Source of the DNA: Arthrobacter sp. YD4
GTDB lineage: Bacteria > Actinomycetota > Actinomycetes > Actinomycetales > Micrococcaceae
Assembly: GCF_030410515.1 (NCBI RefSeq)
Contig: NZ_JAUHHD010000006.1
Coordinates: 153,169-217,168, forward strand
Length of the DNA stretch: 64,000 nt
Direction: 5' to 3'
Shown: positions 9,756 to 18,534 of the stretch, piece after piece
How positions within the stretch are numbered: the stretch's first letter is position 1
Layout of the letters: every line of letters starts with the position of its first letter
Notes under the pieces: model-generated
What the model was told of the DNA's origin: nothing
Database searches by the model: none
What the model saw: the letters and a program-made list of their open reading frames with translations, nothing else
Translations under genes and position numbers: made by a program

Positions 9756-11228
9756 CTACCCTTCGCTGCCGTCTGCGGCGGCCCATGGAAGCGGGTGACC
9801 GGCCGGCTTCCCGTCGATCCATCCCACCGCGATGTTCAGTGCCTCGACGGTCTCCGGCGAGGAAGTGTAGGCGGCGCCAACGACGGCCATGGCGTCGATC
9901 TCCAGCCGCGACCGGACCAGGTTGATCCAGCGGGCGGTGTCCGCGGTTTTCCGGCCGGCATCCACCACCACCCAGACCTGGTCCGGGGAAAGGGCCGCGA
10001 GGGCCTGGAGCCGCGCCAGCGCGTGCCGGCCCTTGCCGAGGCCGAAGGCCGCAATGACCGTTTGTTCGGTTTCCACGGCGTGGGCGCGGGCCGCCGTCGC
10101 GCTTTGGCGCCCGTCCAGGTGCAGGTGGCCGTAGGCGCTGAGCTCGCCCGCGGTGCGCACGTCCGCGCCGCCCGCGGCGATGGACATGTCCAGGGCCGTG
10201 TCGAGCGGGTCGTCGCCCAGGCCCACCAGAACCACCAGGTCTCCGGTGCCGCGCAGTGGAACCGGAGCCGGGATGCGTTTGGGAGCCGCAGGCGCCTCGG
10301 ACCGTTCCTCGGTGCGGCGAGCGCTTTCGGCTGGTTCGGCGGGCCCGAGCAGGCTCACGGCGGCGGTGCGGGCACCGGCTGCCGCGGCGCCGGGTGCGGT
10401 TCCCGCGGGTGCGCCGGACGGCGCGCCGGCGGGCTGCGGCGCCCGCGCGGGTGCCGGAGCGGCGGCGGCCGACGGCGGTTGCAGCCCGGAGCCGAGCTGA
10501 TTCAGCAATTCGGCGAAGCCGGGCGTCTCCGTGGACAGTGCCGGCTGTGCCGGCCTGTGCATGGTCATCTCGGCGGCATCTGCCTCGGCCAGCAGGGCCG
10601 CGATGGCGCCGCCCTGCAGGGCATGGCCGGGGGCGGATACCCGGGCCTGCTCGCCGGGGGCGGTAGCAGAAGCGGCGGGCCCCGGGGCGGCTCCCCCGGC
10701 GGCGCCCGCCGGCGGCGCCGGCGTGGCGGAAGCGGCGGGCTCAGTCTTCGCTGCCCGGCCGGACTTGGCCGCCTTGGCGGCCTTGCGGCGGGACTTGCGG
10801 CCGGGCTCCTCGGCAGCCGGGGCTGCCGGGGACGCGCTCGGCGCCGTCGACGCCGGTTGAGGTGCAGCGGCCGGGGCGCCCGGCACGGACGGAGCGGCCG
10901 GCACCGACGGCGAGGACGAGTCAGGCGCCGAGGACGGATCGGACGCCGGGGCCGGGGCCGCCGGGACACTGTCGACGGTGGCGGCCGGCGCGCCGTCGCC
11001 GTCGGCGTTCAACACGTCGGCGTCGGGCACCACCTCACCGGTGACGACGTCGTGCCGGGGCTGCAACTCGACCACCGCCTCGTAGCGGTTGGCCGCGAAC
11101 ATGCCCGCGATGCCCGGGCTGATGACGCGTTCGGCCGAGACGATCCGCGCCGCGGGGCCGTACTGGGCCCGGGCCTTAGCCTGGATTTCCTCGAGCGAGG
11201 CCCCCTTAAGCCGATAGCGGTTCGGCAT
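9756..11228 (-). CDS. flhF: FlhF-like protein with degenerate GTPase domain
   Basis: FlhF is an SRP-type GTPase that sets flagellar position and number. This 490-residue protein follows flhA, the usual place, and starts RYRLKGASLEEIQAKARAQYGPAARIVSAERV, like the FlhF N-domain. Residues of about 90-320 are a low-complexity Ala/Pro linker. The C-terminal domain has SRP-GTPase-like strands (DLVVLVGLG, QVWVVVDAGRKT), but where FlhF has the P-loop GPTGVGKTT this protein has GLGDDPLDT, with no lysine, so GTP binding is doubtful. The start codon overlaps the end of flhA by 23 bases. Assignment rests on synteny and N-terminal likeness. Confidence 0.65.
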   Translation of the reverse strand: MPNRYRLKGASLEEIQAKARAQYGPAARIVSAERVISPGIAGMFAANRYEAVVELQPRHDVVTGEVVPDADVLNADGDGAPAATVDSVPAAPAPASDPSSAPDSSSPSVPAAPSVPGAPAAAPQPASTAPSASPAAPAAEEPGRKSRRKAAKAAKSGRAAKTEPAASATPAPPAGAAGGAAPGPAASATAPGEQARVSAPGHALQGGAIAALLAEADAAEMTMHRPAQPALSTETPGFAELLNQLGSGLQPPSAAAAPAPARAPQPAGAPSGAPAGTAPGAAAAGARTAAVSLLGPAEPAESARRTEERSEAPAAPKRIPAPVPLRGTGDLVVLVGLGDDPLDTALDMSIAAGGADVRTAGELSAYGHLHLDGRQSATAARAHAVETEQTVIAAFGLGKGRHALARLQALAALSPDQVWVVVDAGRKTADTARWINLVRSRLEIDAMAVVGAAYTSSPETVEALNIAVGWIDGKPAGHPLPWAAADGSEG

Positions 11229-13254
11229 GGCGCACGACTCCTACGGTCTCGATCCGGACATTGGCGGAGGTGACCTCCCGGTAGGAGAGCACCGGGAGGG
11301 ACCCGGGCTGGGCACCCATCAGCCGGTGGATGGCCGGGCGCAGGGCGGGTGCGCAGACCAGCACGGGCTGTCGGTTGGCGGCCGCCGCGGAGTCCATGGC
11401 GTTCTGGACCGAGCGGAGCACGGCGTCGAGGCGGTCCTGGCCCATGACGATCTGGCTGCCGCCCTCGGCCGGGCGCATGTCCTCCAGCATGGACTGCTCC
11501 AGCAGCGGGTCGATCATGATCACGTTGAGCACCGGTCCGTCCATGAACCGGGCGGTAAGCGCCGGGCCCAGGGACTGGCGGGCCGCCTCCACGAGGGACT
11601 CCGGATCGGTGGAGACCTTGGCGCGGAGCGTGAGCGCCTCGTAGATCCGGGCGAGGTCGTTGATCGGGACCTGCTCGTCCAGCAGGCCCTGCAGGACCCG
11701 CTGCAGTTCGGCGAGGGAGAGCAGCGCGGGAGTAAGTTCCTCGACGGCGGACGGGCTCTGCTTCCGCACGCCCTCGGTGAGGACCCGGACGTCTTCGCGG
11801 GACAGCAGCCGGGCGGCGTTGGCCGTGACGATCGAGGACAGGTGGGTGACCAGGACGGAGACGCGGTCGATCACGGTGGCGCCGGTCATTTCCGCGTTGT
11901 GCCGCATCTCGGCGGGGATCCACTTCCCGGCCAGGCCGAAGACCGGTTCGATCATCGCCACCCCCGGCAGGGACTCCAGGGAGTCGCCCAGGGCCAGCAT
12001 CTGCCCGGCCGGGGCACTGCCCCTCCCGGCCTCCACGCCGGCGATGCGGATGGCGTAGGTGGCCGGCGGCAGGTCCACGCTGTCGCGGGTCCGCACCGGC
12101 GGGATGACCAGGCCCAGGTCCATGGCGATCTTGTGCCGGAGGGACCGGACCCTGGCCAGCAGGTCGTCGGAAGCGCCGGAGACCATGTCCACCAGGTCCG
12201 GGGCGAGCAGGATCTCCACCGGGTGGATCCGCATCTCCTCGAGCAGCTTCTCGTTCGGGTCCTGCTGGGGGGCGCCCAGGGCGGCGGCCTCGGCCTCGCT
12301 GTCCTGGGCGGCCTGCCGCTGGGCGGCGACGGTGCGGCGCGAGGCCAGGACCAGGCCGGCGCCCACCAGGATGAACGGCAGCGGCGGCATGCCGGGGATC
12401 AGTGCCATGGCCATCGCGGCCACGCCGGCGATCATCAGCGCGTTCGGGGACTGCAGCAGCTGGGTCGAGGCCGTCCGGCCCATGTCCGCCTCGGCGTTGG
12501 ACCGGGTCACGATCATGCCGGTGGAGACCGCCATCAGCAGGGCGGGGATCTGGGTGACCAGGCCGTCGCCCATGGTCAGCAGGCCGTAGGTGCCCAGCGC
12601 GTCGCCGATCTGCTGGCCGCGCTGCAGCATGCCGATGGCGATGCCGCCGACGAAGTTGATGATGATGATGATGATGCCGGCGATCGCGTCGCCCTTGACG
12701 AACTTGGAGGCACCGTCCATGGCGCCGTAGAAGTCGGCTTCGGCGGAGACTTCGGCGCGGCGGGCGCGGGCCTGGGTGTCCGTGATCAGGCCGCCGTTGA
12801 GGTCGGCGTCGATGGCCATCTGCTTGCCGGGCATCGCGTCGAGGGTGAAGCGGGCGCCCACCTCGGCGACGCGCTCGGCGCCCTTGGTGACGACGACGAA
12901 CTGGATGACCACGAGGATCAGGAAGACGACGGCGCCGATGATCATGGACCCGCCCACGGTGACCTTGCCGAACGCCTCGATGACCTGGCCGGCGTAGCCG
13001 TTGCCCAGCACCAGGCGGGTGGAGGCCACGTTCAGGCCCAGCCGGAACAGGGTGGCCACCAGCAGCAGCGAGGGGAAGACGGAGAAGTCCAGCGGCTTCT
13101 TCACGAACATGCTGGTCAGCAGCACCAGCAGCGCCAGCAGGATGTTGCAGACGATCAGGAAGTCGAGCAGCGGTGCCGGGACCGGGACCACCAGCAGGAG
13201 CACGATGCCGACGATGCCGATGGGCACCGCCAGCCGGGCGAGCCTGTTGTTCAT
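11206..13254 (-). CDS. flhA: Flagellar export gate protein FlhA
   Basis: FlhA is the large integral gate subunit of the flagellar type III export apparatus; its cytoplasmic ring docks substrates and chaperones. The 682-residue product has the family length, eight N-terminal membrane segments (about residues 10-330) and the highly conserved FHIPEP-type cytosolic loop region (GGSMIIGAVVFLILVVIQFVVVTKGAERVAEVGARFTLDAMPGKQMAIDADLN split over residues 100-165), then a soluble C-terminal domain. It lies 40 bases after flhB. Its 3-prime end overlaps the flhF-like gene. Confidence 0.96.
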   Translation of the reverse strand: MNNRLARLAVPIGIVGIVLLLVVPVPAPLLDFLIVCNILLALLVLLTSMFVKKPLDFSVFPSLLLVATLFRLGLNVASTRLVLGNGYAGQVIEAFGKVTVGGSMIIGAVVFLILVVIQFVVVTKGAERVAEVGARFTLDAMPGKQMAIDADLNGGLITDTQARARRAEVSAEADFYGAMDGASKFVKGDAIAGIIIIIINFVGGIAIGMLQRGQQIGDALGTYGLLTMGDGLVTQIPALLMAVSTGMIVTRSNAEADMGRTASTQLLQSPNALMIAGVAAMAMALIPGMPPLPFILVGAGLVLASRRTVAAQRQAAQDSEAEAAALGAPQQDPNEKLLEEMRIHPVEILLAPDLVDMVSGASDDLLARVRSLRHKIAMDLGLVIPPVRTRDSVDLPPATYAIRIAGVEAGRGSAPAGQMLALGDSLESLPGVAMIEPVFGLAGKWIPAEMRHNAEMTGATVIDRVSVLVTHLSSIVTANAARLLSREDVRVLTEGVRKQSPSAVEELTPALLSLAELQRVLQGLLDEQVPINDLARIYEALTLRAKVSTDPESLVEAARQSLGPALTARFMDGPVLNVIMIDPLLEQSMLEDMRPAEGGSQIVMGQDRLDAVLRSVQNAMDSAAAANRQPVLVCAPALRPAIHRLMGAQPGSLPVLSYREVTSANVRIETVGVVRHAEPLSA

Positions 13255-13294
13255 GACGCGGTCCTTTCACTGGGGCGTGCGCAGCAACGAGGGT

Positions 13295-14377
13295 TCATAG
13301 TGTGGCTCCCGCCATCCGGTGCAGCCCGGCGGCGGAGCCACGGGCCTTGAGAGACATGACGAAGGCCAGGACGCCGGCAACGGCGTGGTAGAAATCGACC
13401 GGGATTTCCTGGCCCAGTTCGCAGGCGCCGTGCAGCGCCCGGGCCAGCGGGATGTCCTGCACCATCGGCACCCGCTTGTCCTCCGCTTCCTGGCGGATGC
13501 GGGCCGCGACGTGGCCGGCGCCTTTGGCCACCACGCGCGGGGCGGACTTGCCCGGCTCGTACTTGAGCGCGACGGCGACGTGCGTGGGGTTGACGAGGAC
13601 GACGTCGGCGTCGCTGATCGCGGCGATCATGCGGTTCCGGCTCATCGCCAGCTGCCGTGCCCGGCGCTGGGAGCGGATCAGCGGGTCGCCTTCGCTGCTC
13701 TTGTTCTCGTCCTGGACTTCCTTCTTGGACATACGGGTCTTCTTGCGGTTCCGGCGCATGACCACGAAGAAGTCCACCGCCGCGAGGCCGATGCCGGCGA
13801 AGACCGCGAACTGCACCAGGGAGGCGACGCCGCCGCCGGCCGCCGCGACGACGCCGGAGACCGGCAGCCCGCCCGCGGTCAGCAGGACCGGGATCAGCCC
13901 CTGCACGACGGAGTAGAGCACCAGCCCGACGACGGCGACCTTGAGCAGTGCCTTCGCCCCGCCCCAGAGTGCCTGGGTGCCGAAGCTGCGCTTGAGCCCG
14001 TTGAGCAGGTTGAAGTTCTCGAAGTCGAGACGGAACTTTTTGACGTGGATGCCGCCCTGGAGGGCGGAGCCGATCAGCACCGCAAGGAACACCACCACCA
14101 GCATCGGGGTGATGATGCCGGTGACGGAGCCGAGTCCGTCGGTGAGGGCCTTGAGGGCCTTCGCCGGGTCCGGGTCCGCCATGACGGACCGGACGCTGAA
14201 GATCTGGTCCACGGCGGAGTTGGCGCCGCTCTGGATGGTGGCGGGGATCATCACGGCGGCCGCGCCGACGGCCAGCCAGGCGGTGAGGTCCTGTGAGCGG
14301 GAGAGCTGGCCCTTGGACCGGACCTCCCGCATCCGTTTGTCGGTGGCTTGCTCGGTTTTTTCCTGTGAATCAGCCAT
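13295..14377 (-). CDS. flhB: Flagellar export switch protein FlhB
   Basis: FlhB controls the change of export from rod/hook to filament substrates. The 360-residue protein starts ADSQEKTEQATDKRMREVRSKGQ, a family signature, has four membrane helices, and carries the autocleavage motif NPTH at residues 263-266 followed by VAVALKYEPG. A short Ala/Gly-rich tail follows the cytosolic domain. Its start overlaps the fliR stop, so translation is coupled. The switch partner FliK is encoded at 22427. Confidence 0.96.
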   Translation of the reverse strand: MADSQEKTEQATDKRMREVRSKGQLSRSQDLTAWLAVGAAAVMIPATIQSGANSAVDQIFSVRSVMADPDPAKALKALTDGLGSVTGIITPMLVVVFLAVLIGSALQGGIHVKKFRLDFENFNLLNGLKRSFGTQALWGGAKALLKVAVVGLVLYSVVQGLIPVLLTAGGLPVSGVVAAAGGGVASLVQFAVFAGIGLAAVDFFVVMRRNRKKTRMSKKEVQDENKSSEGDPLIRSQRRARQLAMSRNRMIAAISDADVVLVNPTHVAVALKYEPGKSAPRVVAKGAGHVAARIRQEAEDKRVPMVQDIPLARALHGACELGQEIPVDFYHAVAGVLAFVMSLKARGSAAGLHRMAGATL

Positions 14378-15135
14378 CAGCCCACCCCCAGCACCGTCTT
14401 GGCGGCCTGGCCGGCCAGGGTGGACACGATCCGCGGCAGCGCCAGGAACAGGAAGGCGGCCAGCGAGAGGGTGAGCATGATCTTCAGCGGGAAGCCCAGC
14501 GAGAACGCGTTCAGCGCCGGCGCCACACGGGTCAGGAGGCCCAGCCCGACGTCGGCGAGGAACAGCACCACCAGCAGGGGCCCGGCAATCTGCACCGCGG
14601 CCAGGAACATCCCGGTCACGGCGGAGGTCATGGCCTGGACGGGCTGGGCGAGGTCGAGGCCGCCGGCCAGGGGCAGCGCCGTGAAGCTGCCGGTGAGTCC
14701 GGCGATGACCAGCTGGTAGCCGTCGGAGGCGAAGAGCAGGGCCAGGGCAGCCATCTGCAGCAGGCGGGTGAACTGCGCGCCGTTGACCATCATCTGCGGG
14801 TCGAACGCCTGGGCCATCTGGAAGCCGCTGAAGAGGTCGATCAGGCTGCCGGCGGACTGCACGGCGGCGAAGACCAGCAGCACCAGGAAGCCCAGGACCA
14901 GACCGGTGGCCAGTTCCAGGACCACGGCGGTGAAGAACCCCGCGGTGTCCTTGGCGGTGTAGCCGCCGGAGACGCGGCTGGTGACGGCCAGGCCGAGGCC
15001 CACGCCCAGCATCGCCTTGATCCGCGCGGGGAAGGCCGCGTGCGCGAACGGCGGTGCCACCACCAGGAACGCGGTCATCCGGACACTCGCCAGGAGCAGG
15101 ACTTCCAGCCAGGTCTGGTCGATCGGGATGCCCAC
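14377..15135 (-). CDS. fliR: Flagellar export gate protein FliR
   Basis: FliR is a membrane subunit of the FliPQR export channel core. The 252-residue product has the usual length and at least six hydrophobic segments, with the conserved central stretch SAGSLIDLFSGFQMAQAFDP and a C-terminal PLLVVLFLADVGLGLLTRVAP. The start is GTG at 15135, one base after the fliQ stop codon. It ends inside the flhB start codon. Confidence 0.95.
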   Translation of the reverse strand: MGIPIDQTWLEVLLLASVRMTAFLVVAPPFAHAAFPARIKAMLGVGLGLAVTSRVSGGYTAKDTAGFFTAVVLELATGLVLGFLVLLVFAAVQSAGSLIDLFSGFQMAQAFDPQMMVNGAQFTRLLQMAALALLFASDGYQLVIAGLTGSFTALPLAGGLDLAQPVQAMTSAVTGMFLAAVQIAGPLLVVLFLADVGLGLLTRVAPALNAFSLGFPLKIMLTLSLAAFLFLALPRIVSTLAGQAAKTVLGVG

Positions 15136-15136
15136 C

Positions 15137-15412
15137 TCACATGCCCCCGAGCAGTCCGGGGATCTTGGCGAAGAGGTCGTTGGTGAAGGAGACCATCTCG
15201 GTGATCATCCAGTGGCCGCAGACCAGCAGGGCCACGGCGACGGCGGCGAGCTTGGGCACGAAGGACAGCGTGGCTTCCTGCAGCTGGGTGATGGACTGCA
15301 GCAGCGAGATGGCGAGGCCCACCACGAGCGCGGTGACCAGCACCGGGGCGGAGAGCTTGGCGGCTACGATCATGGCCTGGAGGCAGATGTCCAGGACGGC
15401 GTTGGCGTTCAT
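15137..15412 (-). CDS. fliQ: Flagellar export gate protein FliQ
   Basis: A 91-residue protein with two membrane helices (about 15-38 and 53-72) and the conserved LLQSITQLQEATLSFVPKL loop of FliQ/SpaQ, the small helical-hairpin subunit that packs around the FliP-FliR core. The start MNANAVLDICLQAMIV at 15412 overlaps the fliP stop by four bases. The reading frame stays open upstream inside fliP, but that part is not real coding sequence. Confidence 0.96.
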   Translation of the reverse strand: MNANAVLDICLQAMIVAAKLSAPVLVTALVVGLAISLLQSITQLQEATLSFVPKLAAVAVALLVCGHWMITEMVSFTNDLFAKIPGLLGGM

Positions 15413-16284
15413 CCGGTCCCCGCGTAGCTCTGGATCAGCGAGGTGATGATCAGGCCCCACCCGTCCACCAGGACGAACAGCAGGATCTTGAACGGCAGCG
15501 AGATCATGACCGGCGGCAACATCATCATGCCCATGGACATCAGAGCGGCGGAGACCACCAGGTCGATCACCAGGAACGGGATGAAGATGACGAAGCCGAT
15601 GATGAAGGCCGCGCGCAGCTCGGAGATCATGAACGCCGGGATGAGGGTCTGCAACGGCACCGCGTCCGGGTTGGCGGGGTTCTCCATTCCCGCAGCGCGG
15701 GTCATCAGCGCGATGTCCTCCTCGCGGGTGTGCGCCAGCATGAAGTGCTGCAACGGCACGGAACCGGCGCTGAGTGCGCCGTTGAAGTCGATGGTGCCAT
15801 TCAGGTAGGGCTGCACGCCGGTGGTGTTCATCTCGTTGATGACCGGCCACATGACGAAGATCGAGAGGAACAGGGCCAGGCCGGCCAGGACCTGGTTCGG
15901 CGGGATCGAGGGCAGCGAGAGCGCGTTCCGGGTCATCGCCAGCACCACGAAGATCTTGGTGAAAGAGGTCATCATCAGCAGCAGCGCCGGTGCCACGGAG
16001 AGCAGCGTGATGCCGATCAGGGTCAGGACGGCGCTGGAGGGCTTCCCGTCCATGCCGTTGATCTCGATGTTGACGCTGCCGGTGTCCGGGCTCGCCGGGG
16101 CGGAGGGGGTTGCCGGGGGCGTCGGCGGCACCGGTGCGGCGTGGCCGGCGGCGGCGTTGAGCCAGAGCAGCAGGATGGCCAGGAGCACGGCGGCCAGGCC
16201 GAGGGCCAGGATTTTCTGGAAGCGGTCGACGGCGGCGGGTGCGGGTGCGGGCTGGAGCGTGGAGGACGTGAGCGGGCGGATCAA
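15409..16284 (-). CDS. fliP: Flagellar export gate protein FliP
   Basis: FliP forms the pentameric core of the export channel. The conserved part starts LTLIGITLLSVAPALLLMMTSFTKI (about residue 85) and ends FKILLFVLVDGWGLIITSL, with the family motifs RAAFIIGFVIFIPFLVIDLVV and SMGMMMLPP. An N-terminal membrane segment and a Pro/Ala/Thr-rich stretch (about residues 25-75) precede it, partly a signal peptide as in other FliP proteins. The start is uncertain: the TTG at 16284 overlaps the fliO stop codon (TTGA) and suggests coupling; a longer form from the TTG at 16326 lacks a Shine-Dalgarno. Confidence 0.94.
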   Translation of the reverse strand: MIRPLTSSTLQPAPAPAAVDRFQKILALGLAAVLLAILLLWLNAAAGHAAPVPPTPPATPSAPASPDTGSVNIEINGMDGKPSSAVLTLIGITLLSVAPALLLMMTSFTKIFVVLAMTRNALSLPSIPPNQVLAGLALFLSIFVMWPVINEMNTTGVQPYLNGTIDFNGALSAGSVPLQHFMLAHTREEDIALMTRAAGMENPANPDAVPLQTLIPAFMISELRAAFIIGFVIFIPFLVIDLVVSAALMSMGMMMLPPVMISLPFKILLFVLVDGWGLIITSLIQSYAGTG

Positions 16285-16877
16285 TTGCGGCGTCCGCTCC
16301 TGAGCGCGGCGGCGGCCTGCTTCCAAGTGGATCCGGAGAGGATCGACCCGTGCAGCGGCGGGTGGGTGGTGCCCGGGGTGGGGCGGCCCGCGGCGGTGCG
16401 GGGATGGCCGTCGCGGTGCATGGAGCTACGGCGGGAGAGCGGGAGCTCCGCGGCGGGGACGCCGGGGACGGGAGCGTCCGCGGCGACGGTTGCGGCGGGC
16501 GCGGCGGTTGCGCCGGCGGCCCCCGTGGCTCCGGCGGCGCCGGTGGCGCCGGTGGCGGCGAGGATCTGGGCGAAGGCGCCGGCGGCACCGCGGCGCGGTT
16601 CGGCGTCGGTCGCCTCCACCGGTTCCTCCGGGATCTCCCCGGTGTGCAGGACGTTGACGGCGTGGTCGGTGACGCCCAGCAGGAAGCGCTGCCCGCCGGC
16701 GTCGACCACCACCACGGAGGCGCGCTGGCCCACGCTCTGGCGGCTCACCACGCTCAGGGTGGCGTCAGCCCGGCGTCGTCCCGGGCCCTTGCCCAGGCGG
16801 CGCTGGAGCACCCAGATCAGGCCCAGCACCGCGCCCAGGGCTACGACTACCCGCAGCCCAAGGATCAGCGAGTCCAT
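16281..16877 (-). CDS. fliO: Flagellar biosynthesis protein FliO with Gly-Ala-Thr repeat tail
   Basis: FliO assists assembly of the FliP ring. It has one N-terminal membrane helix (residues 6-24), the basic linker QRRLGKGPGRRR and a small cytosolic domain (VVSRQSVGQRASVVVVDAGGQRFLLGVTDHAVNVLH) that is typical of the family. At residues about 108-132 it carries a short collagen-like run built from GATGAAGATGAAGAT. The 198-residue length exceeds the usual 120-140 because of this tail. The ATG directly follows the fliN stop codon (TGAATG). Confidence 0.9.
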   Translation of the reverse strand: MDSLILGLRVVVALGAVLGLIWVLQRRLGKGPGRRRADATLSVVSRQSVGQRASVVVVDAGGQRFLLGVTDHAVNVLHTGEIPEEPVEATDAEPRRGAAGAFAQILAATGATGAAGATGAAGATAAPAATVAADAPVPGVPAAELPLSRRSSMHRDGHPRTAAGRPTPGTTHPPLHGSILSGSTWKQAAAALRSGRRN

Positions 16878-17606
16878 TCAGCTAAGTCCCTCGGCCACGT
16901 CGAGGATCCGGGTGATGCGCACGGCGTAGTCCTGGTCCAGGACCACGACCTCCCCGTGGGCGATCAGTCGGCCGTTGAGCAGGACGTCGGCGGGGGCGCC
17001 GGCCGAGCGGTCAAGTTCGATGATCTTGCCCGGCTCGAGGGAGAGCACGTCCCGGACGGACATCCGGGTGCGGCCGATCTCCACGGTCAGGGCCATTTCG
17101 ATGTTGTTGATGCGGCCCAGGCGGCCGGCCACGGTGTCACCGCCGCCGAAGAGGTCGCCGCCGCGGTCCTGCCCGCCGCCGTGTTCGCGCAGGCGTACCG
17201 CGAACCATGCGGCCGGGTTGGTGCCGTCGGAGAGTTCGAACACGGCCGTGTCCGGGTCCGTGAGCAGGCCGGAGGCGTCGGATTCGCGCAGGTCGGAGAG
17301 CACCCCGGCGCCGAAGACCGAGCTGGCGGCCTCCATCGCGGGGCGGAGCACGTCGGTGACGGAGACGACGCCGCCGCGGCCGCCGGCCATCCCGCCCGCC
17401 GCCTCGTCCAGGAAGGTGCGGTCGCTGAGCATCAGGGCCAGGTCCGCGGTGACGGACCCGACGAAGGTAGCGGTCACGGCCTGCCGGGCGTACGCCGCGG
17501 CGGCCCGCGCCGGGACGAGGGCCGTTACCTTGAGGGCCACCGGGCTGGGCAGCTCCTCGACGAGCCGTTCCGCCGACGATTCGTGCTTGGTCAGGGTCAT
17601 GCTCAT
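16878..17606 (-). CDS. fliN: Flagellar switch protein FliN (FliY-like long form)
   Basis: FliN builds the lower part of the motor C-ring. The C-terminal SpoA/FliN domain is clear at residues 165-240 (NNIEMALTVEIGRTRMSVRDVLSLEPGKII, LNGRLIAHGEVVVLDQDYAVRITRI). Unlike the E. coli protein (137 residues), it has a further 150 residues in front, with VTATFVGSVTADLALMLSD near residue 45 and a Gly-rich loop, which looks like a reduced CheC/FliY-type domain. No CheC phosphatase motif is recognisable. It overlaps fliM by four bases. Confidence 0.92.
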   Translation of the reverse strand: MSMTLTKHESSAERLVEELPSPVALKVTALVPARAAAAYARQAVTATFVGSVTADLALMLSDRTFLDEAAGGMAGGRGGVVSVTDVLRPAMEAASSVFGAGVLSDLRESDASGLLTDPDTAVFELSDGTNPAAWFAVRLREHGGGQDRGGDLFGGGDTVAGRLGRINNIEMALTVEIGRTRMSVRDVLSLEPGKIIELDRSAGAPADVLLNGRLIAHGEVVVLDQDYAVRITRILDVAEGLS

Positions 17607-18490
17607 TGGTGGTTCTCCTCGATGGTGACAATGACTGCAGCGGCCCGGGACCCGTTGCGGGCGGGCGCGGCCGTTGCCAGCCGCGTGCCGTCCAGGGTCA
17701 GGTCAAAGGGACGGTTTTCCAGGTGCGGGAGGGTCAGCACGTCGCCGACGGCGAGGCCCAGCACCTGGCTGGGGGTGACGTAGGAGGTGGCGAGCCGGAC
17801 GGAAAGTTCCACCGGAACCCGCTCCAGCTGGGAGCTGACCCTGGCGGCGGCGTCGCCGCGGTTGTCCGTGGGGTTGACCTTCTTCAACCGGCCCAGCAGC
17901 AGCGCCGCCGGGACGGCCAGGGTGGCGGGAGCGCTGATGTTGCCGACGTTGATGATGAACGCGGCGACGATCATCAGCTCGCTCGGCGCGGCGGCCTGGG
18001 CGAACTGGGAGTTGTATTGGACGGTGTCCACCTTGATGGCTTCGCTCAGCAGCGGCCCCAGCGAATAGCCGAGATCCTCGAGGGCTTCATCCATCAGCCC
18101 CTTCACGAGTGCCTGCTCGATCTGGGTGAACTTCCGGTCCGGCATGGCCGTGTCGTTGGAGGCGCCCAGCATCCGGTTGATCCATCCCAGGGCCGCGGGG
18201 GCGGGGAACTGGACCACCAGCTTGGAGTCCTGGGTGTCGACGGCGCAAAGCACCATGGCGGTCACCGCCGGCAGGGACGCGGCGTACTCGTCGTAGCTCT
18301 GCATCCGCACGTCCTCGAGCCGGACCACCGACTTGACGCGCACCTTGGCGGTCAACTGGGTGCCCCACTGCCGGGCGAAAGTCTCGAAGGCGAGCTCCAG
18401 GACCCTGCTGTGCTCACGCGCCAGCGTCGCGGGACGCCGGAAGTCATAGACGCTGACGGTCCGCTCCCGTGCCACTTCCCGTTCATCCAT
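17603..18490 (-). CDS. fliM: Flagellar switch protein FliM lacking the CheY-binding N-terminus
   Basis: FliM links FliG and FliN in the C-ring and usually binds CheY-P through an N-terminal LSQxEIDALL motif. This 295-residue protein has the middle domain (VYDFRRPATLAREHSRVLELAFETFARQW, then the CheC-like fold) and a C-terminal SpoA domain (VPVELSVRLATSYVTPSQVLGLAVGDVLTL). It starts MDEREVARERTVSVYDFRRP and has no EIDALL motif, even in the longer reading from the TTG at 18517. I chose the ATG at 18490 because the sigma-28 -10 element at 18508-18515 overlaps the TTG. It is the first gene of fliM-fliN-fliO-fliP. Confidence 0.93.
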   Translation of the reverse strand: MDEREVARERTVSVYDFRRPATLAREHSRVLELAFETFARQWGTQLTAKVRVKSVVRLEDVRMQSYDEYAASLPAVTAMVLCAVDTQDSKLVVQFPAPAALGWINRMLGASNDTAMPDRKFTQIEQALVKGLMDEALEDLGYSLGPLLSEAIKVDTVQYNSQFAQAAAPSELMIVAAFIINVGNISAPATLAVPAALLLGRLKKVNPTDNRGDAAARVSSQLERVPVELSVRLATSYVTPSQVLGLAVGDVLTLPHLENRPFDLTLDGTRLATAAPARNGSRAAAVIVTIEENHQ

Positions 18491-18507
18491 AACACTCACG
18501 GATGCCA

Positions 18508-18534
18508 CTATCGGCAAGGGAACCGGGCCGGTAA
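18508..18534 (-). promoter_or_regulatory. Sigma-28-type promoter of fliM
   Basis: TTAC, 15 bases, GCCGATAG on the minus strand, between motB and fliM. It matches the other three good sites in this window (flgB, flagellin, flgN) in both boxes and in the spacing. The start of transcription should fall near 18501, giving a leader of only about ten bases. Confidence 0.7.

Noticed and set aside
11009..13270. 753-codon minus-strand frame over flhA
   Set aside because: Shadow frame, Arg/Pro/Gly-rich; flhA in the neighbouring frame has all family motifs.
18491..18517. Longer FliM from the TTG at 18517
   Set aside because: The codon lies inside the sigma-28 -10 box at 18508-18515 and would not be on the mRNA.
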